A DNA stretch of 64,000 nt from Granulicella paludicola (GTDB taxonomy: Bacteria > Acidobacteriota > Terriglobia > Terriglobales > Acidobacteriaceae), in the NCBI RefSeq assembly GCF_025685545.1, contig NZ_JAGSYC010000020.1, forward strand, positions 124,001 through 188,000, read 5' to 3'. Position 1 is the first letter of the stretch, and each line of letters opens with the position of its first letter. Under the pieces are notes generated by a model. It was not told the DNA's origin, searched no databases, and worked only from the letters and a program-made list of their open reading frames with translations. The position numbers and the translations under genes are program-made. Positions 14,409 to 22,991 of this stretch are shown one piece after another.

Positions 14409-15815
14409 GTGGGTAGCGAAGAGGAGAGCATCGCGCTGGTGAGTCGGGAGCGGTCGGCGGTGCAGAAGCGGCTGGCGGCAGGGTTTGGCGTAAACATTTT
14501 CAGCCGCGGCGTGGGGACGCTGATCCAGGTGCTGAGCGTGCCGATCTTCCTGAAGCATTGGGGAGCTCCGCTGTATGGCGAGTGGATTCTGCTGAACAGT
14601 GTGCCGAGTTATTTTGCGTTGAGCGATGTGGGCTTTGGTTCGACCGCTGGCAACGAGATGACGATGCTGATGGCGGCGGGCAAGCAGGACGAGGCGCTTG
14701 AGGTGTTTCAGAGCGTGCTCGCTCTGACGACGGTGATCTCAGCCGCGCTGTGCGCGGTGTTTCTTGCTCTGGTGTGGTTTCTGCCGTTCCAGCGATGGCT
14801 GCATACATACAGCATTTCACCGCATGACACGAAGCTGGTGATCCTGCTGCTGGTGCTGAGTACGCTGCTGAGTATGCAGGAGACGCTGTACCAGGCAGCG
14901 TTTCGGTGCGTGGCGAAGTATGTGTACGGGACGTTTTTGAAGAGCCTGATCCTGCTGGGAAGTTTTCTGGCGGTGAGTGGGACGGTGTTGCTCGGCGGTA
15001 GCGTGCTGCAGACGGCGGAGGTGTACTTCGGCGTGAATGCAGTGGGAACGCTATTGCTGTGGCTGGCGTTGCGGCGTGAGGTGCCGTGGCTGCGGTTCGG
15101 GTTTGCTCATGCGCGCTGGGAGACGCTGAAGCGGCTGCTGGGCCCGTCGCTGTCGTTCTTTGCGATGCCGATCGGGCAGGCGATGAACCTTACGGGCATC
15201 CTGCTGGTGGTGGGGCATGTGCTGGGGCCGGTGGCGGTGGTGGTGTTCTCGACGGCGCGTACGGTGAGCCGCACGGCGGTGCAGTTCATGATGATGATCA
15301 GCAACACGATCTGGCCGGAGATGTCGATTGCGGTGGGCGCGGAGGACTGGGAGTTGGCGCGGTCGATCCATCGGCGGGCGTGCCAGATTTCGACCGGTGT
15401 GGGTGTGGCGATTGTGGCGGTGATGGCGGCGGTGGGGCCGTGGATATGGGGGCACTGGACGCTGCACAAGGTGCCGACGGACACGGTGCTGCTGGATCTG
15501 ATGCTGCTGTTGGTGATCTTCTCGTCGCTGTGGCTGACGAGTATTACGGTGCTGCTGGCGACGAACCGGCATCAGCAGATTACGGCGATCTATCTGACTG
15601 TGACGTCGTTGACGCTGGCGGCAGCGTGGCCGCTCTCGCAGCACTTTGGGTTGCGTGGAGCGGCGGTGGCGCTGATCGTGTGCGAGATGGTGCTGGCGGC
15701 GACGGTTTTGCGCACGAGCCTGCGATTCCTGGGGGACAACTTCGGTGACTTTGCGCGGAGCCTGTTCAGCGTGCCGAAGCTGAAGCGGACTGAGGTCCGA
15801 GAAGAGGTCGCGTAG
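14409..15815 (+). CDS. Polysaccharide/lipid-linked oligosaccharide flippase (Wzx-like, MATE/MOP superfamily)
   Basis: A 468-residue integral membrane protein with about 12-14 hydrophobic segments. The N-terminal GFGVNIFSRGVGTLIQVLSVPIFLKHWG.PLYGEWILLNSVPSYF..SDVGFG is typical of Wzx/RfbX-type exporters. It probably moves lipid-linked glycans or a related lipid across the inner membrane. It stands alone, not in a polysaccharide cluster, so the substrate cannot be inferred. The start is a GTG; an ATG 4 nt upstream is out of frame and stops after two more codons. The C-terminal tail after the last helix is short and charged. Confidence 0.8.
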   Translation: MGSEEESIALVSRERSAVQKRLAAGFGVNIFSRGVGTLIQVLSVPIFLKHWGAPLYGEWILLNSVPSYFALSDVGFGSTAGNEMTMLMAAGKQDEALEVFQSVLALTTVISAALCAVFLALVWFLPFQRWLHTYSISPHDTKLVILLLVLSTLLSMQETLYQAAFRCVAKYVYGTFLKSLILLGSFLAVSGTVLLGGSVLQTAEVYFGVNAVGTLLLWLALRREVPWLRFGFAHARWETLKRLLGPSLSFFAMPIGQAMNLTGILLVVGHVLGPVAVVVFSTARTVSRTAVQFMMMISNTIWPEMSIAVGAEDWELARSIHRRACQISTGVGVAIVAVMAAVGPWIWGHWTLHKVPTDTVLLDLMLLLVIFSSLWLTSITVLLATNRHQQITAIYLTVTSLTLAAAWPLSQHFGLRGAAVALIVCEMVLAATVLRTSLRFLGDNFGDFARSLFSVPKLKRTEVREEVA

Positions 15816-15824
15816 GTTAGGCGC

Positions 15825-15872
15825 AAAAAATGGTCCCGGGAGGAGGAGTATCAAAACAAAACCCCCGGGACC
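15825..15872 (-). terminator. Terminator of the intradiol dioxygenase gene
   Basis: GGTCCCGGG (15832-15840) pairs perfectly with CCCGGGACC (15864-15872). On the minus strand the stem is followed by ATTTTTT, so it ends the minus-strand gene at 15906. It may also act on the convergent flippase transcript. Confidence 0.8.
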
Positions 15873-15905
15873 GCTTGCCCTCTTCTCTCAGGCAAAAAGT
15901 GAAAT

Positions 15906-17003
15906 TTAGATCGGCAGATAGGCGTTGAAGCTCGTGGTGTAGCCGGCGGAAGTGCTGCCGGTCATGGTGACGAGGGTGGTGCCGTCTTCTTCGCCGGTGT
16001 AGACGTGGTCGGAGGCATTGGTGGTGGGGTTGGTGCCTTCGGAGGAGTAGGGCGAGACGGAGGTCGCGAGAGTGTCGATGAGCGTCTGGTCGAAGAAGAT
16101 CTGCATGGTGTTGCTGCCGCTGGTGTCGGTGGAGTCGTAGGTGGAGCGCAGGCGGAAATGGATGTGTGTCGTACGGCCGGAGTACCAGCCGGGGATGATG
16201 GTGGTGAAGCTGACCTTGCCGGTGGAGTCGGTGAGCTGATAGCCGCGTAGCCAGGACTGCGATGAGGTGGACTCGACGCTTTCGGCGGAGTAGATGCCTG
16301 CGGCATTGCAGTGCCAGATGTCGACCTGGACGTTTTGCATGGCGGCGCAGCTGTTCTTGGCGTCGTAGACATACAGCGTGAGGGTGAGTGGGACGCCGGT
16401 CTGCGAGTCGGTACCGTCGAGGTTGGTGAGGATGTTGGAACGGTTGTAGCCGGTGGCGCTGTCGTCGACGAAGTAGGGGCCTTCTTCGCCTTCGAGCGTG
16501 ACGCTGCAGGCGGCGGTAGAGGTGACGGTGAGGCTGACGGCTGCGGAGGTGCTGGCGGCGTAGGTGGAGCTGCCTGCGTAAGTAGCTGTGAGGGACTCGG
16601 TGCCAGCGGTGCTGAAGAGAGTGGTGAGGGTGGCGACGCCGGAGCTGAGAGTCGCAGAGCCGAGCGAGGTGGTGCCATTGTAGAAGGTGACCGTGCCGGT
16701 GGCGGCGGTGGGGGAGACGACGGCGGTGAGGGTGACGTCTACATTGGCGGCGACGCTGGTGACGGATGCAGAGAGGGTTGTGGTTGTGGCAGTGGTTGCT
16801 GTTGAAGTGGTGGAGGTCGTTGCCTTGCCGTTGATCGATGTCGCGGTGCAGCCGGTAGCGGCGGCGAGGGCAGAGAGGCTGAGGAGACGGACGGCCGCGC
16901 GGCGATCGAGCGCGGGGCACCAGTCGTGGGGATCGTGCTCACCTTCTTCGTGTGTGTGCTTCTGAAGGAAGGCGTAGATCGTCGTTTGCCCGGAGTTGGA
17001 CAT
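15906..17003 (-). CDS. Secreted intradiol ring-cleavage dioxygenase-like lipoprotein with an Ig-like domain
   Basis: A 365-residue protein. An N-terminal twin-Arg-like signal (DRRAAVRLLSLSALAAATGC) ends in a lipobox near residue 52. A Thr/Ser/Ala-rich bacterial Ig-like repeat (Big_3-type: SVAANVDVTLTAVVSPTAATG, VTFYNGTTSLGSATL) covers about residues 75-160. The rest is an intradiol dioxygenase fold: EGPYFVD, GVPLTLTLYVYD, VDIWHCNAAGIYS, WLRGYQLTDSTGKVSFTTI, PGWYSGRTTHIHF. All four predicted iron ligands (Tyr in GIYS, Tyr in PGWY, two His in HIH) are present. These enzymes open catechol-type rings; the natural substrate and the reason for export are unknown. ATG 17003 has GAGG 7 nt upstream. 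Confidence 0.85.
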   Translation of the reverse strand: MSNSGQTTIYAFLQKHTHEEGEHDPHDWCPALDRRAAVRLLSLSALAAATGCTATSINGKATTSTTSTATTATTTTLSASVTSVAANVDVTLTAVVSPTAATGTVTFYNGTTSLGSATLSSGVATLTTLFSTAGTESLTATYAGSSTYAASTSAAVSLTVTSTAACSVTLEGEEGPYFVDDSATGYNRSNILTNLDGTDSQTGVPLTLTLYVYDAKNSCAAMQNVQVDIWHCNAAGIYSAESVESTSSQSWLRGYQLTDSTGKVSFTTIIPGWYSGRTTHIHFRLRSTYDSTDTSGSNTMQIFFDQTLIDTLATSVSPYSSEGTNPTTNASDHVYTGEEDGTTLVTMTGSTSAGYTTSFNAYLPI

Positions 17004-17154
17004 GAGGTACCTCACTTGTTCAAGGAACTGCTGAGTGCCAGTCGATGCAAGGGACGGCAGGAGGCTGAAGTGGGGTTACAGCTGGCTGGATTTTTGCGTG
17101 GTGTTGAGGCGTGAACGTACGCTCGCGCCTTCGGCTCTCGCAGCACAAATGCTA

Positions 17155-17215
17155 GGATCTCTCCGCTACGAGGCAAGTGCGCGCCTTCGATCGAGATGAC
17201 AAGGTCTTTGGGGAC
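17155..17215. repeat. Dispersed 'AAGTGCGCGCC' repeat, copy 1
   Basis: TCTCYCCGCTRCGRGGCAWAAGTGCGCGCC-like order followed by TCGAGATGACAAG. The same order is seen at 26113-26172. It sits in the 3' region of the secreted protein gene ending at 17270. Confidence 0.65.
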
Positions 17216-17219
17216 GGAT

Positions 17220-17249
17220 AAGCCCGGAGATGTGGTGGTCTCCGGGCTT
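17220..17249 (-). terminator. Hairpin terminator of the secreted-protein gene
   Basis: A perfect 11-bp stem, AAGCCCGGAGA (17220-17230) with TCTCCGGGCTT (17239-17249), begins 20 nt beyond the stop codon of the minus-strand gene at 17270. The T run is better on the plus side (TTTG), so it may work in both directions. Confidence 0.7.
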
Positions 17250-17269
17250 TGCGTGCAAGGCAAGTTTCG

Positions 17270-18055
17270 TTAGTGGGTGACGGTGACTTCCATGTGGGCG
17301 GTTGGGTAGACGCCGCGTAAAGGCAAGGTGGAGAAGTTGCTGTCGGCGTTGCCGCCGATGAGTTTCCCGAGGGTGGAGTTGCTATCGGTGTAGAACGTGG
17401 CAGACTGGCCACCAAAGCTGATGGCGGGGAAGTTGGACTGCTGCCTCATACGGGCGACGCCGAAGATGGTCTGTGGGGCGTACCACCAGTTGGCGAGGAA
17501 GTCCTGCGCGGAGCTTGGTGGGGGAGCGGTTTCAGGACCGTAGATGAAGTAGGGGGCTGTGCCTGCTCCGAAAAGAGCGGGTGGGGGAGCCACGGCGACG
17601 TAGACGTTGCCACTGCCGGTGGGGCCTGCAGGGTACTGGTAGGTGAGCTGCGGGTCGTATTGAGCGGGCAGGCCAGCGGCGATGAAGTGCAGTACGAGGT
17701 CGGGATTATTGCTGACGTAGATGAGGGTGTAGTTGTTGATTTCGCCGGTGCCATCGGGTGGGACGATGTTGATGCCGATCTGCGAGAGGTTGGTGGGCGT
17801 GGAGGGACCGTGGTTGACGGAGGCGCCGGCGCAGCCTGTAGCGCGAATGACGATGTTGGCGATGGCTGCTGTGGGACCCGGGGCGATGACGAAAGGTTTG
17901 GGGACGAGAGGCTGTGCGACGGCGAGAGAGACCGGGCCTTCACCGACGAATTCGGAGCAGTTGGTGAAGTCGACGGTGAAGTTCTGCGCGGCTATTGGGA
18001 AGGCGAGCGTGGCTGAGGCCAGCAGAGCGAGGGCTATGTGAGTGGAACGGAACAT
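17270..18055 (-). CDS. Secreted protein of unknown function
   Basis: A 261-residue protein with a clear Sec signal peptide (MFRSTHIALALLASATLAFPIAAQ). The mature part is rich in Pro, Gly and Asn, with two Cys near residues 33 and 94 that could form a disulphide, and a pattern of beta strands (ANIVIRATGCAG, NNYTLIYVSNNPDLVLHF). GGAGG lies 7 nt before the ATG. It has its own terminator and stands alone. No family recognised; an extracellular beta-sandwich domain is likely. Confidence 0.65.
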   Translation of the reverse strand: MFRSTHIALALLASATLAFPIAAQNFTVDFTNCSEFVGEGPVSLAVAQPLVPKPFVIAPGPTAAIANIVIRATGCAGASVNHGPSTPTNLSQIGINIVPPDGTGEINNYTLIYVSNNPDLVLHFIAAGLPAQYDPQLTYQYPAGPTGSGNVYVAVAPPPALFGAGTAPYFIYGPETAPPPSSAQDFLANWWYAPQTIFGVARMRQQSNFPAISFGGQSATFYTDSNSTLGKLIGGNADSNFSTLPLRGVYPTAHMEVTVTH

Positions 18056-18176
18056 GGTGAAACCTCCAGAAGATGTGTGGGGGCCCGAGAGTTCTGAGGA
18101 AGGGGTTGCAGGGACACTGGAACATGTTTGCGTGTCGGTGCCAAGTGATTTTTTGGCGATGATTTGGGTGGGGCGT

Positions 18177-18182
18177 TAGGAT
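18177..18182 (+). promoter_or_regulatory. -10-like hexamer of the DinB gene, probable leaderless start
   Basis: TAGGAT ends 6 nt before the ATG at 18189. A TTGGCG 18 nt upstream is a weak -35. Confidence 0.35.
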
Positions 18183-18188
18183 GGCGAA

Positions 18189-18698
18189 ATGCAAAACGAT
18201 GCGGTGGCGAAGATGTTTGTGGCGTTTGTGGTGAAGCGGATGGAGATGTCCGAGCGGGACATTCTGCTGTGCGTGGAGCGGTTGAGCGAGGCGCAGCTAT
18301 GGGAGCGCGGCGGTGACTGGGAGAACTCTGTAGGGAATTTGCTGCTGCACCTGGAGGGGAATGTGCGGCAGTGGATTCTGCATGGAGTGGGTGGGCAGCC
18401 GGATGTGCGGGAGCGCGATGCGGAGTTTTCAGTGAAGGCTGGCGGCTCGAAAAAAGAGACGGTGGCACGGTTCGAGCTGACGCTGGCGGAGGCGCGCGGG
18501 GTGATCGGCGGGGTGACGCCGGAACGTCTGCTGGAGGTGATAGATCCGCAGCCGGGTGGAACGTGGCGGCATCCGACGGTGCTGGAGGCGGTGGGGCAGG
18601 TGTCGGGACACATGCAGCAGCACATGGGGCAGATTGTGATGCGGACCAAGCAGCTGGTGCAGGGGGATGTGGGGCTGTCGATGCCGCGGAAGCGTTAG
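18189..18698 (+). CDS. DinB/DUF1572 family protein
   Basis: A 169-residue helical protein. Conserved His residues typical of the DinB four-helix-bundle metal site are visible: NLLLHLEGNVRQWILHG (His near residue 57) and GHMQQHMGQIV near residues 139-143. The WERGGDWENSVGNLLLHL stretch suggests the DUF1572 subfamily. DinB-like proteins include metal-dependent transferases using mycothiol or bacillithiol; for this subfamily the reaction is unknown. No Shine-Dalgarno; a -10-like hexamer lies 6 nt before the ATG. Confidence 0.8.
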   Translation: MQNDAVAKMFVAFVVKRMEMSERDILLCVERLSEAQLWERGGDWENSVGNLLLHLEGNVRQWILHGVGGQPDVRERDAEFSVKAGGSKKETVARFELTLAEARGVIGGVTPERLLEVIDPQPGGTWRHPTVLEAVGQVSGHMQQHMGQIVMRTKQLVQGDVGLSMPRKR

Positions 18699-18757
18699 AT
18701 TTATTGGGCCTGGAGCCAAGGAGTACAGTAAATTGAGGGCAGACGAGGAGATTCGCC

Positions 18758-18994
18758 ATGCATGATGTTGTCGTTGTCGGGATACCGCTCAGCGCCATAC
18801 TCGCTGGGATTCTGTTTAGCCGGAGCGACAGTAAAGATCTGCGCGGAGAGGTAAAAGATCTTCGCTCTGAGATGCTGGCGCGTTTCAGCAAGGTTGAGGA
18901 TCATCTTGGCCGCATCGACGCCGATCTGCGACAGTTCTATCACCTGACGGGCAAGCTGGAAGCTCGTATGGACTCGCTGGATAAGCGCAGCTAG
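18758..18994 (+). CDS. Small membrane-anchored coiled-coil protein
   Basis: A 78-residue protein: a short hydrophobic N-terminus (VVVVGIPLSAILAGILF) followed by a charged heptad-like helix (SKDLRGEVKDLRSEMLARFSKVEDHLGRIDADL). GAGGAGA lies before the ATG. Similar short anchored coiled coils are common in this phylum but have no known role. It could pair with itself or another membrane protein through the coiled coil. Confidence 0.65.
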   Translation: MHDVVVVGIPLSAILAGILFSRSDSKDLRGEVKDLRSEMLARFSKVEDHLGRIDADLRQFYHLTGKLEARMDSLDKRS

Positions 18995-19025
18995 CCGGTG
19001 AGGCGGGCCATCCGAATCGGGACGG

Positions 19026-19031
19026 TATAAT
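19026..19031 (+). promoter_or_regulatory. Candidate -10 element of purA
   Basis: A perfect TATAAT lies about 105 nt before the purA start, downstream of the previous gene's stop. No recognisable -35 stands at 16-18 nt. Confidence 0.35.
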
Positions 19032-19136
19032 TGACCATGGGCGCGAGCGAGAGGCTCTTGTAGCACGGCTGCGCGCACTTCCCCCCAAGATTCCTTCACG
19101 CCGCCAGAGAGGCGCGTAAGCTTCGGAGCCCGTTTC

Positions 19137-20483
19137 GTGAGCCAGTCTTCCAGTTCTGCCGTCAAAGCCAAGCGTCCGTCCGCCGTTATTCTGGGAGCCC
19201 AATGGGGCGACGAGGGTAAGGGTAAGATCGTCGATGTTCTCAGCGAGAAGTTCGATATCGTTGCGCGTTATGCCGGTGGGCACAATGCGGGACACACCGT
19301 CATCATCCATGGCAAGAAGATCGTGCTGCAGCTTATTCCGTGCGGCGTGTTGCGTCCGGACTGCAAGGGCGTGATCGGCAATGGTGTGGTGTTCGATCCG
19401 CAGGCGTTCCTGAATGAAGTCAAGAAGCTGAAGGAAGCTGGGCTGTCCGCTTGGGACCCGGCGGCGAAGCAGCTGTTTGTTTCGAATCGCGCGCAGGTAA
19501 TTTTGCCGTATCACCGCATGATCGAGCTGGCTGCGGAGACAGCTCCGGGACGCCAGACGATTGGCACGACGCGTCGCGGCATTGGACCGGCGTATGAGGA
19601 CAAGATTCATCGCAACGGTTTGCGCGTGGTCGATCTGCTGAACCCGTCGCTGCTGCGGACGCACATCAACAATGCGTGCCATGAGAAGAACACGATTGCT
19701 CATGCGCTGTTCGGCACGGAACCGCTCGATCCGAAGCAGATGTACGAGGAGTATGCGCGTCTGGCTGATCAAATCGCTCCGTATGTGGCGGACACGGCTG
19801 TGCTGCTGAACGATGCCATCAATGCAGGACAAAATGTGATGTTCGAGGGAGCGCAGGGAGCGCTGCTGGACATCGACCATGGAACGTATCCGTTTGTGAC
19901 GAGCTCGAACTGCACGGCTGGCGGAGCGGTGACCGGAACGGGCGTTGGTCCGACGAAGATCGGCACCGTGATCGGCGTGACGAAGGCGTATGTGACGCGC
20001 GTGGGCGAGGGTCCGTTCCCGACGCAGGACGATGGCGTGATGGGCGAGCTGCTCGCGAAGCGCGGCAATGAGTTTGGCGCGGTGACGGGACGTCCGCGTC
20101 GTTGCGGCTGGCTGGATCTGCCGCTGCTGCGCTATTCCAACATGATCAACAGCACGGAGTGGCTGGTGGTTACGAAGATGGACGTGATGGACGAGTGCCC
20201 GGAGATTCCGGTGTGCACGGGCTACAAGATCGATGGCAAGGTGACAGACGTGATCCCGGCGGATATGGTTGGCTTCAAGAAGATTGAGCCGGTGTATACG
20301 ACGCTGAAGGGATGGATGGAGCCGACGGCGGGCATCACCGAGTACGACAAGCTGCCGAAGCTGGCGCAGGATTATCTGTCGTTCATTGAGCGCGAGAGCC
20401 AGGCGAAGATCGGTGTGATCTCGACCGGGCCGGATCGTGTGGAGACGATGCTGCAGCCTGCGTTCGCGGAGATCTTCGGATAG
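19137..20483 (+). CDS. purA: Adenylosuccinate synthetase
   Basis: A 448-residue PurA that joins IMP and aspartate using GTP, the first committed step to AMP. The start of the fold, AVILGAQWGDEGKGKIVD, holds the catalytic Asp and the GDEGKGK loop. Further markers are YAGGHNAGHTV (catalytic His), TTRRGIGPAYEDK, MFEGAQGALLDIDHGTYPFVTSSN, and the C-terminal GRPRRCGW..L and STGPDR. The start is a GTG with GGAG 8 nt upstream; the N-terminus is about 15 residues longer than in E. coli. It is monocistronic. Confidence 0.97.
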   Translation: MSQSSSSAVKAKRPSAVILGAQWGDEGKGKIVDVLSEKFDIVARYAGGHNAGHTVIIHGKKIVLQLIPCGVLRPDCKGVIGNGVVFDPQAFLNEVKKLKEAGLSAWDPAAKQLFVSNRAQVILPYHRMIELAAETAPGRQTIGTTRRGIGPAYEDKIHRNGLRVVDLLNPSLLRTHINNACHEKNTIAHALFGTEPLDPKQMYEEYARLADQIAPYVADTAVLLNDAINAGQNVMFEGAQGALLDIDHGTYPFVTSSNCTAGGAVTGTGVGPTKIGTVIGVTKAYVTRVGEGPFPTQDDGVMGELLAKRGNEFGAVTGRPRRCGWLDLPLLRYSNMINSTEWLVVTKMDVMDECPEIPVCTGYKIDGKVTDVIPADMVGFKKIEPVYTTLKGWMEPTAGITEYDKLPKLAQDYLSFIERESQAKIGVISTGPDRVETMLQPAFAEIFG

Positions 20484-20520
20484 AGCAGGGAATAGGAAGC
20501 AGGGAAGTGGAGTAGCAGGC
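20484..20520. repeat. GGGARYAGG tract after purA
   Basis: GCAGGGAATAGGAAGCAGGG and following bases match the minisatellite family in thiE and after sthA. It begins immediately after the purA stop codon. Confidence 0.5.
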
Positions 20521-20580
20521 AAAGGCTTGCTGCTCCTTTTTCTTCAAGGCTGGGTTTCATAGATTTAGAAGGAGAAAACG

Positions 20581-20868
20581 ATGGTTAGTTTTACGGTGCG
20601 GATGAATTTTCGTCACGAAGATCGGGCGGAAATTGCGGAAATTTTGAAGGCGCTGACGGCGGAGTCTCGCAAGGAGGCTGGTTGCGTTTCGTATGTGCCG
20701 CATACGGTGGAGAGCGATGCGGATACGGTGCTGATCTATGAGCAGTATGCGGATGAGGCGGCGGTGGAGTTTCACAAGAGCACGCCGCACTTCGCGAAGT
20801 ATGCCGTGGGTGGGCTCTATCAGAAGATGCTGGAACGGCATGTCGAGGCGTTGAACGCGCTGGCGTAG
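20581..20868 (+). CDS. Antibiotic biosynthesis monooxygenase (ABM)-domain protein
   Basis: A 95-residue dimeric alpha-beta barrel protein. VSFTVRMNFRHEDRAEIAEILKALTAESRKEAGCVSYVPH, LIYEQYADEAAVEFHKSTPHF follows the ABM pattern (E-x-GC..Y, ....E.w.d..a...H..s.hf). Some members oxidise quinols or polyketides without cofactor; most are of unknown function. A very good AGGAG lies before the ATG, and a terminator follows, so it is a single-gene unit. Confidence 0.85.
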   Translation: MVSFTVRMNFRHEDRAEIAEILKALTAESRKEAGCVSYVPHTVESDADTVLIYEQYADEAAVEFHKSTPHFAKYAVGGLYQKMLERHVEALNALA

Positions 20869-20887
20869 ACGATGATTGAAGGATGAG

Positions 20888-20925
20888 AAAGCCGCGTCAA
20901 GGTCATGGGCCTTGGCGCGGCTTTT
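20888..20925 (+). terminator. Terminator of the ABM gene
   Basis: AAAGCCGCG...CGCGGCTTT with inner CAAGG/CCTTG pairs makes a long stem followed by TTTTG, 20 nt after the stop codon. Confidence 0.85.
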
Positions 20926-20949
20926 GTTTGATAGCGTGCTGGTTCGCAA

Positions 20950-20982
20950 AACAGGTCCTTCGCTGCGCTCAGGATGACAATG
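20950..20982. repeat. Dispersed 'GCTCAGGATGACA' repeat
   Basis: GGTCCTTCGCTGCGCTCAGG then ATGACAATG belongs to the same family as at 6953 and 59450. It lies between the two convergent genes ending at 20868 and 21007. Confidence 0.7.
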
Positions 20983-21006
20983 CTCGAGGACGATTACGAT
21001 GAAGGA

Positions 21007-22608
21007 CTAGTTGGCGAGGCTGTAGTTGACGGTGATGGTGGTGTCGACGGCGACTGGGTTGCCGTTGAGAAGGTAGGGCTTGTACTTCCACTGCTTGACG
21101 GCTTCCCATGCCGATTTGGTGAGTTCGTCGGGGCCGGAGATCAGTTTTAGGCTGGATATGTTGCCCTCCGTATCTATGGTGGCGGCGAGGACGACCGTGC
21201 CGCCGATGTGTTTGTCTTTTGCTTCTTGAGGGTAGACGGGGTTGACCTTTGAGATCAAAGCGCCAGCGATGACGTCGCCAGAGATGGGAAGATGCACATC
21301 TTGGGTTGTGTCGGTTTTAGGTGAGGTGGATTGGGTGGCCGTCGCTGTGGCGTCCACGGGCGTTGTGGTAGGGGTGAGGAAGCGGATCCTCATGGGTGCA
21401 GGTGACGCGTTGGAGTTTGCATTTGGATCGGGGGAGATGTCGGCAACGATGACCTGTGCGGGTGCGCTGTTGCCCGAGCGTGGGATACCGAGCACCATCG
21501 GCGCTGCTTGTGATGCTGCCTGTGGCGCGTCCGGCTTGATGATCGGTTGTGTCGCCTGCTGGGCGGGTGCGGCGATCTGCACGTGGAGGGCTAGGGCTGA
21601 GGTGCAGGCTCCCAGGCCGAGGGCCACGCTGAGGGTGAGGACGGCTAGGCGGCGAGCGGTACGGATTTTCGTAGGACTCTGGGTGAGGTTCATGACTCTC
21701 CTTTCAAAGTTCTCAAAGCTGTGGGCATCGAACATGCCGATGGCGTGGAGGTTGGTGGAGCGCGTCCGCTCCGAGAAGATGGCGGCGAGGCGCAGCAGCG
21801 AGTGCGCGTAGCACTGCCTGCCGTTGACTGCGTCGGCGGCGAAGGAGTCGCAGAGGATTTCGCGGCTTTCGGCGATGCGAGTGCGAGTGGCCCAGAGGAG
21901 TGGATGGAAGGCGAGAGGCAGCGATAGCAGCTGGTACAGCAGGTTCTTGGCGAAGTCGTTGCGCTGCAGGTGAGCGAATTCGTGGGCGAGGGCGGCCTCG
22001 AAGTCTTCGTGCGGCAAGGTGTCGTTCGGCAGCATCGAGCAGGGCAGCAGGAGGAGCGGGCGGTGCAGGCCGAGCACGACTGGGCCGCAGAGGTCGTCTG
22101 TGACGGCGACATCGACCTTGATGCCACCGAAGACGCGCGCGAGTCGAGCGAAGCTGTTTTCGGCGGCTCCACTCAACGAGACTGGCTTTGCGTTGGCACG
22201 CAGGCGCATGGTCTGGATGAGCGCAAAGGCGAGGCGCGCTGTGAAGTAGAGAACGACGCCGAGGTAGAGAAAACCGACGGCATCGAGCAGAAAGGTTGAG
22301 GTGTGAGGGCCTGCGTGTGCGCGCTCTGCGCCCATGGTGACGGTGACGGTCGCGACCTGCGGTGCTGGTGTCTTTGCGAAGGCACGCATGACGGAGTCTG
22401 CGAAGGTTCGCAGTAAGGCGAGGGGCGATAGCGAGCAAGCGGGAAGGGCGACCTCCAGCAGCAGGGCGGTGACCCAGATGCGGTGGGCGATGGCGGTGTC
22501 GTTGCGATCGTTGGCGCGCGCGGCCAGCCAGGCAGCGGCGAAGACGAGCGGGACCTGCCAGAGGGCGTTCAATAGATAGCTGAGCAGCCAGGCCTCGATG
22601 ATCTTCAT
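21007..22608 (-). CDS. M56 (BlaR1/MecR1-type) membrane metalloprotease fused to a TonB C-terminal domain
   Basis: A 533-residue protein. Three or four N-terminal hydrophobic segments surround the zinc protease signature HEFAHLQRND (about residues 220-229), with a downstream Glu region (ESREILCDSFA) typical of M56. A further helix near residue 325 (LAVLTLSVALGLGACTSALAL) leads into a Pro/Ala-rich periplasmic linker and a TonB-like domain: VNPVYPQEAKDKHIGGTVVLAATIDTEG and WKYKPYLLNGNPVAV. It overlaps blaI by 4 nt. In the BlaR/BlaI scheme the protease is activated outside and destroys the repressor; here a TonB domain replaces the penicillin sensor, so the signal is unknown. Confidence 0.88.
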   Translation of the reverse strand: MKIIEAWLLSYLLNALWQVPLVFAAAWLAARANDRNDTAIAHRIWVTALLLEVALPACSLSPLALLRTFADSVMRAFAKTPAPQVATVTVTMGAERAHAGPHTSTFLLDAVGFLYLGVVLYFTARLAFALIQTMRLRANAKPVSLSGAAENSFARLARVFGGIKVDVAVTDDLCGPVVLGLHRPLLLLPCSMLPNDTLPHEDFEAALAHEFAHLQRNDFAKNLLYQLLSLPLAFHPLLWATRTRIAESREILCDSFAADAVNGRQCYAHSLLRLAAIFSERTRSTNLHAIGMFDAHSFENFERRVMNLTQSPTKIRTARRLAVLTLSVALGLGACTSALALHVQIAAPAQQATQPIIKPDAPQAASQAAPMVLGIPRSGNSAPAQVIVADISPDPNANSNASPAPMRIRFLTPTTTPVDATATATQSTSPKTDTTQDVHLPISGDVIAGALISKVNPVYPQEAKDKHIGGTVVLAATIDTEGNISSLKLISGPDELTKSAWEAVKQWKYKPYLLNGNPVAVDTTITVNYSLAN

Positions 22609-22985
22609 GCTTCCTCCTTTTCGTCCTTCAGCCGTGCAGTAAGTTTTGCCAGCTTCTTCGCGTCGAGCTGTCGACTTTTAAGCAGGCTCATGACGAGCTC
22701 TTCACTGGAGCCACCGAACATGCGGTCGATGAGGTCGCGGACGGCGTGACTGCTGGCCTTTTCTTCGCTGACGGTGGCGCTGTAGATGTAGGCGCGGCCG
22801 GAGAGCGAGCGCGTGAGCTTGCCCTTACGCTCGAGGATGTTGAGCATGGTCTGGACGGTGGTGTAGGCCAGCTCCTGCTCAAGGCCTTCCTGGACTTCGG
22901 TGACACTGCTGGCGCCCCGTTTCCAGATGACCTGCATGAGCTGGAGTTCGAGCTTGGTGAGGGCGGTTTTTTCGGGCTTGGGCAT
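22605..22985 (-). CDS. BlaI/MecI/CopY-family transcriptional repressor
   Basis: A 126-residue winged-helix repressor: LTKLELQLMQVIWKRGASSVTEVQEGLEQELAYTTVQTMLNILERKGKLTRSLSGRAYIYSATVSEEKA is the BlaI/MecI signature. The C-terminal helices (VRDLIDRMFGGSSEELVMSLLKS) form the dimer. It should repress its own operon with the M56 protease, which would cleave it on signalling. AGGAG lies just before the ATG and an operator-like inverted repeat sits right upstream. Confidence 0.92.
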   Translation of the reverse strand: MPKPEKTALTKLELQLMQVIWKRGASSVTEVQEGLEQELAYTTVQTMLNILERKGKLTRSLSGRAYIYSATVSEEKASSHAVRDLIDRMFGGSSEELVMSLLKSRQLDAKKLAKLTARLKDEKEEA

Positions 22986-22991
22986 GGCGAC

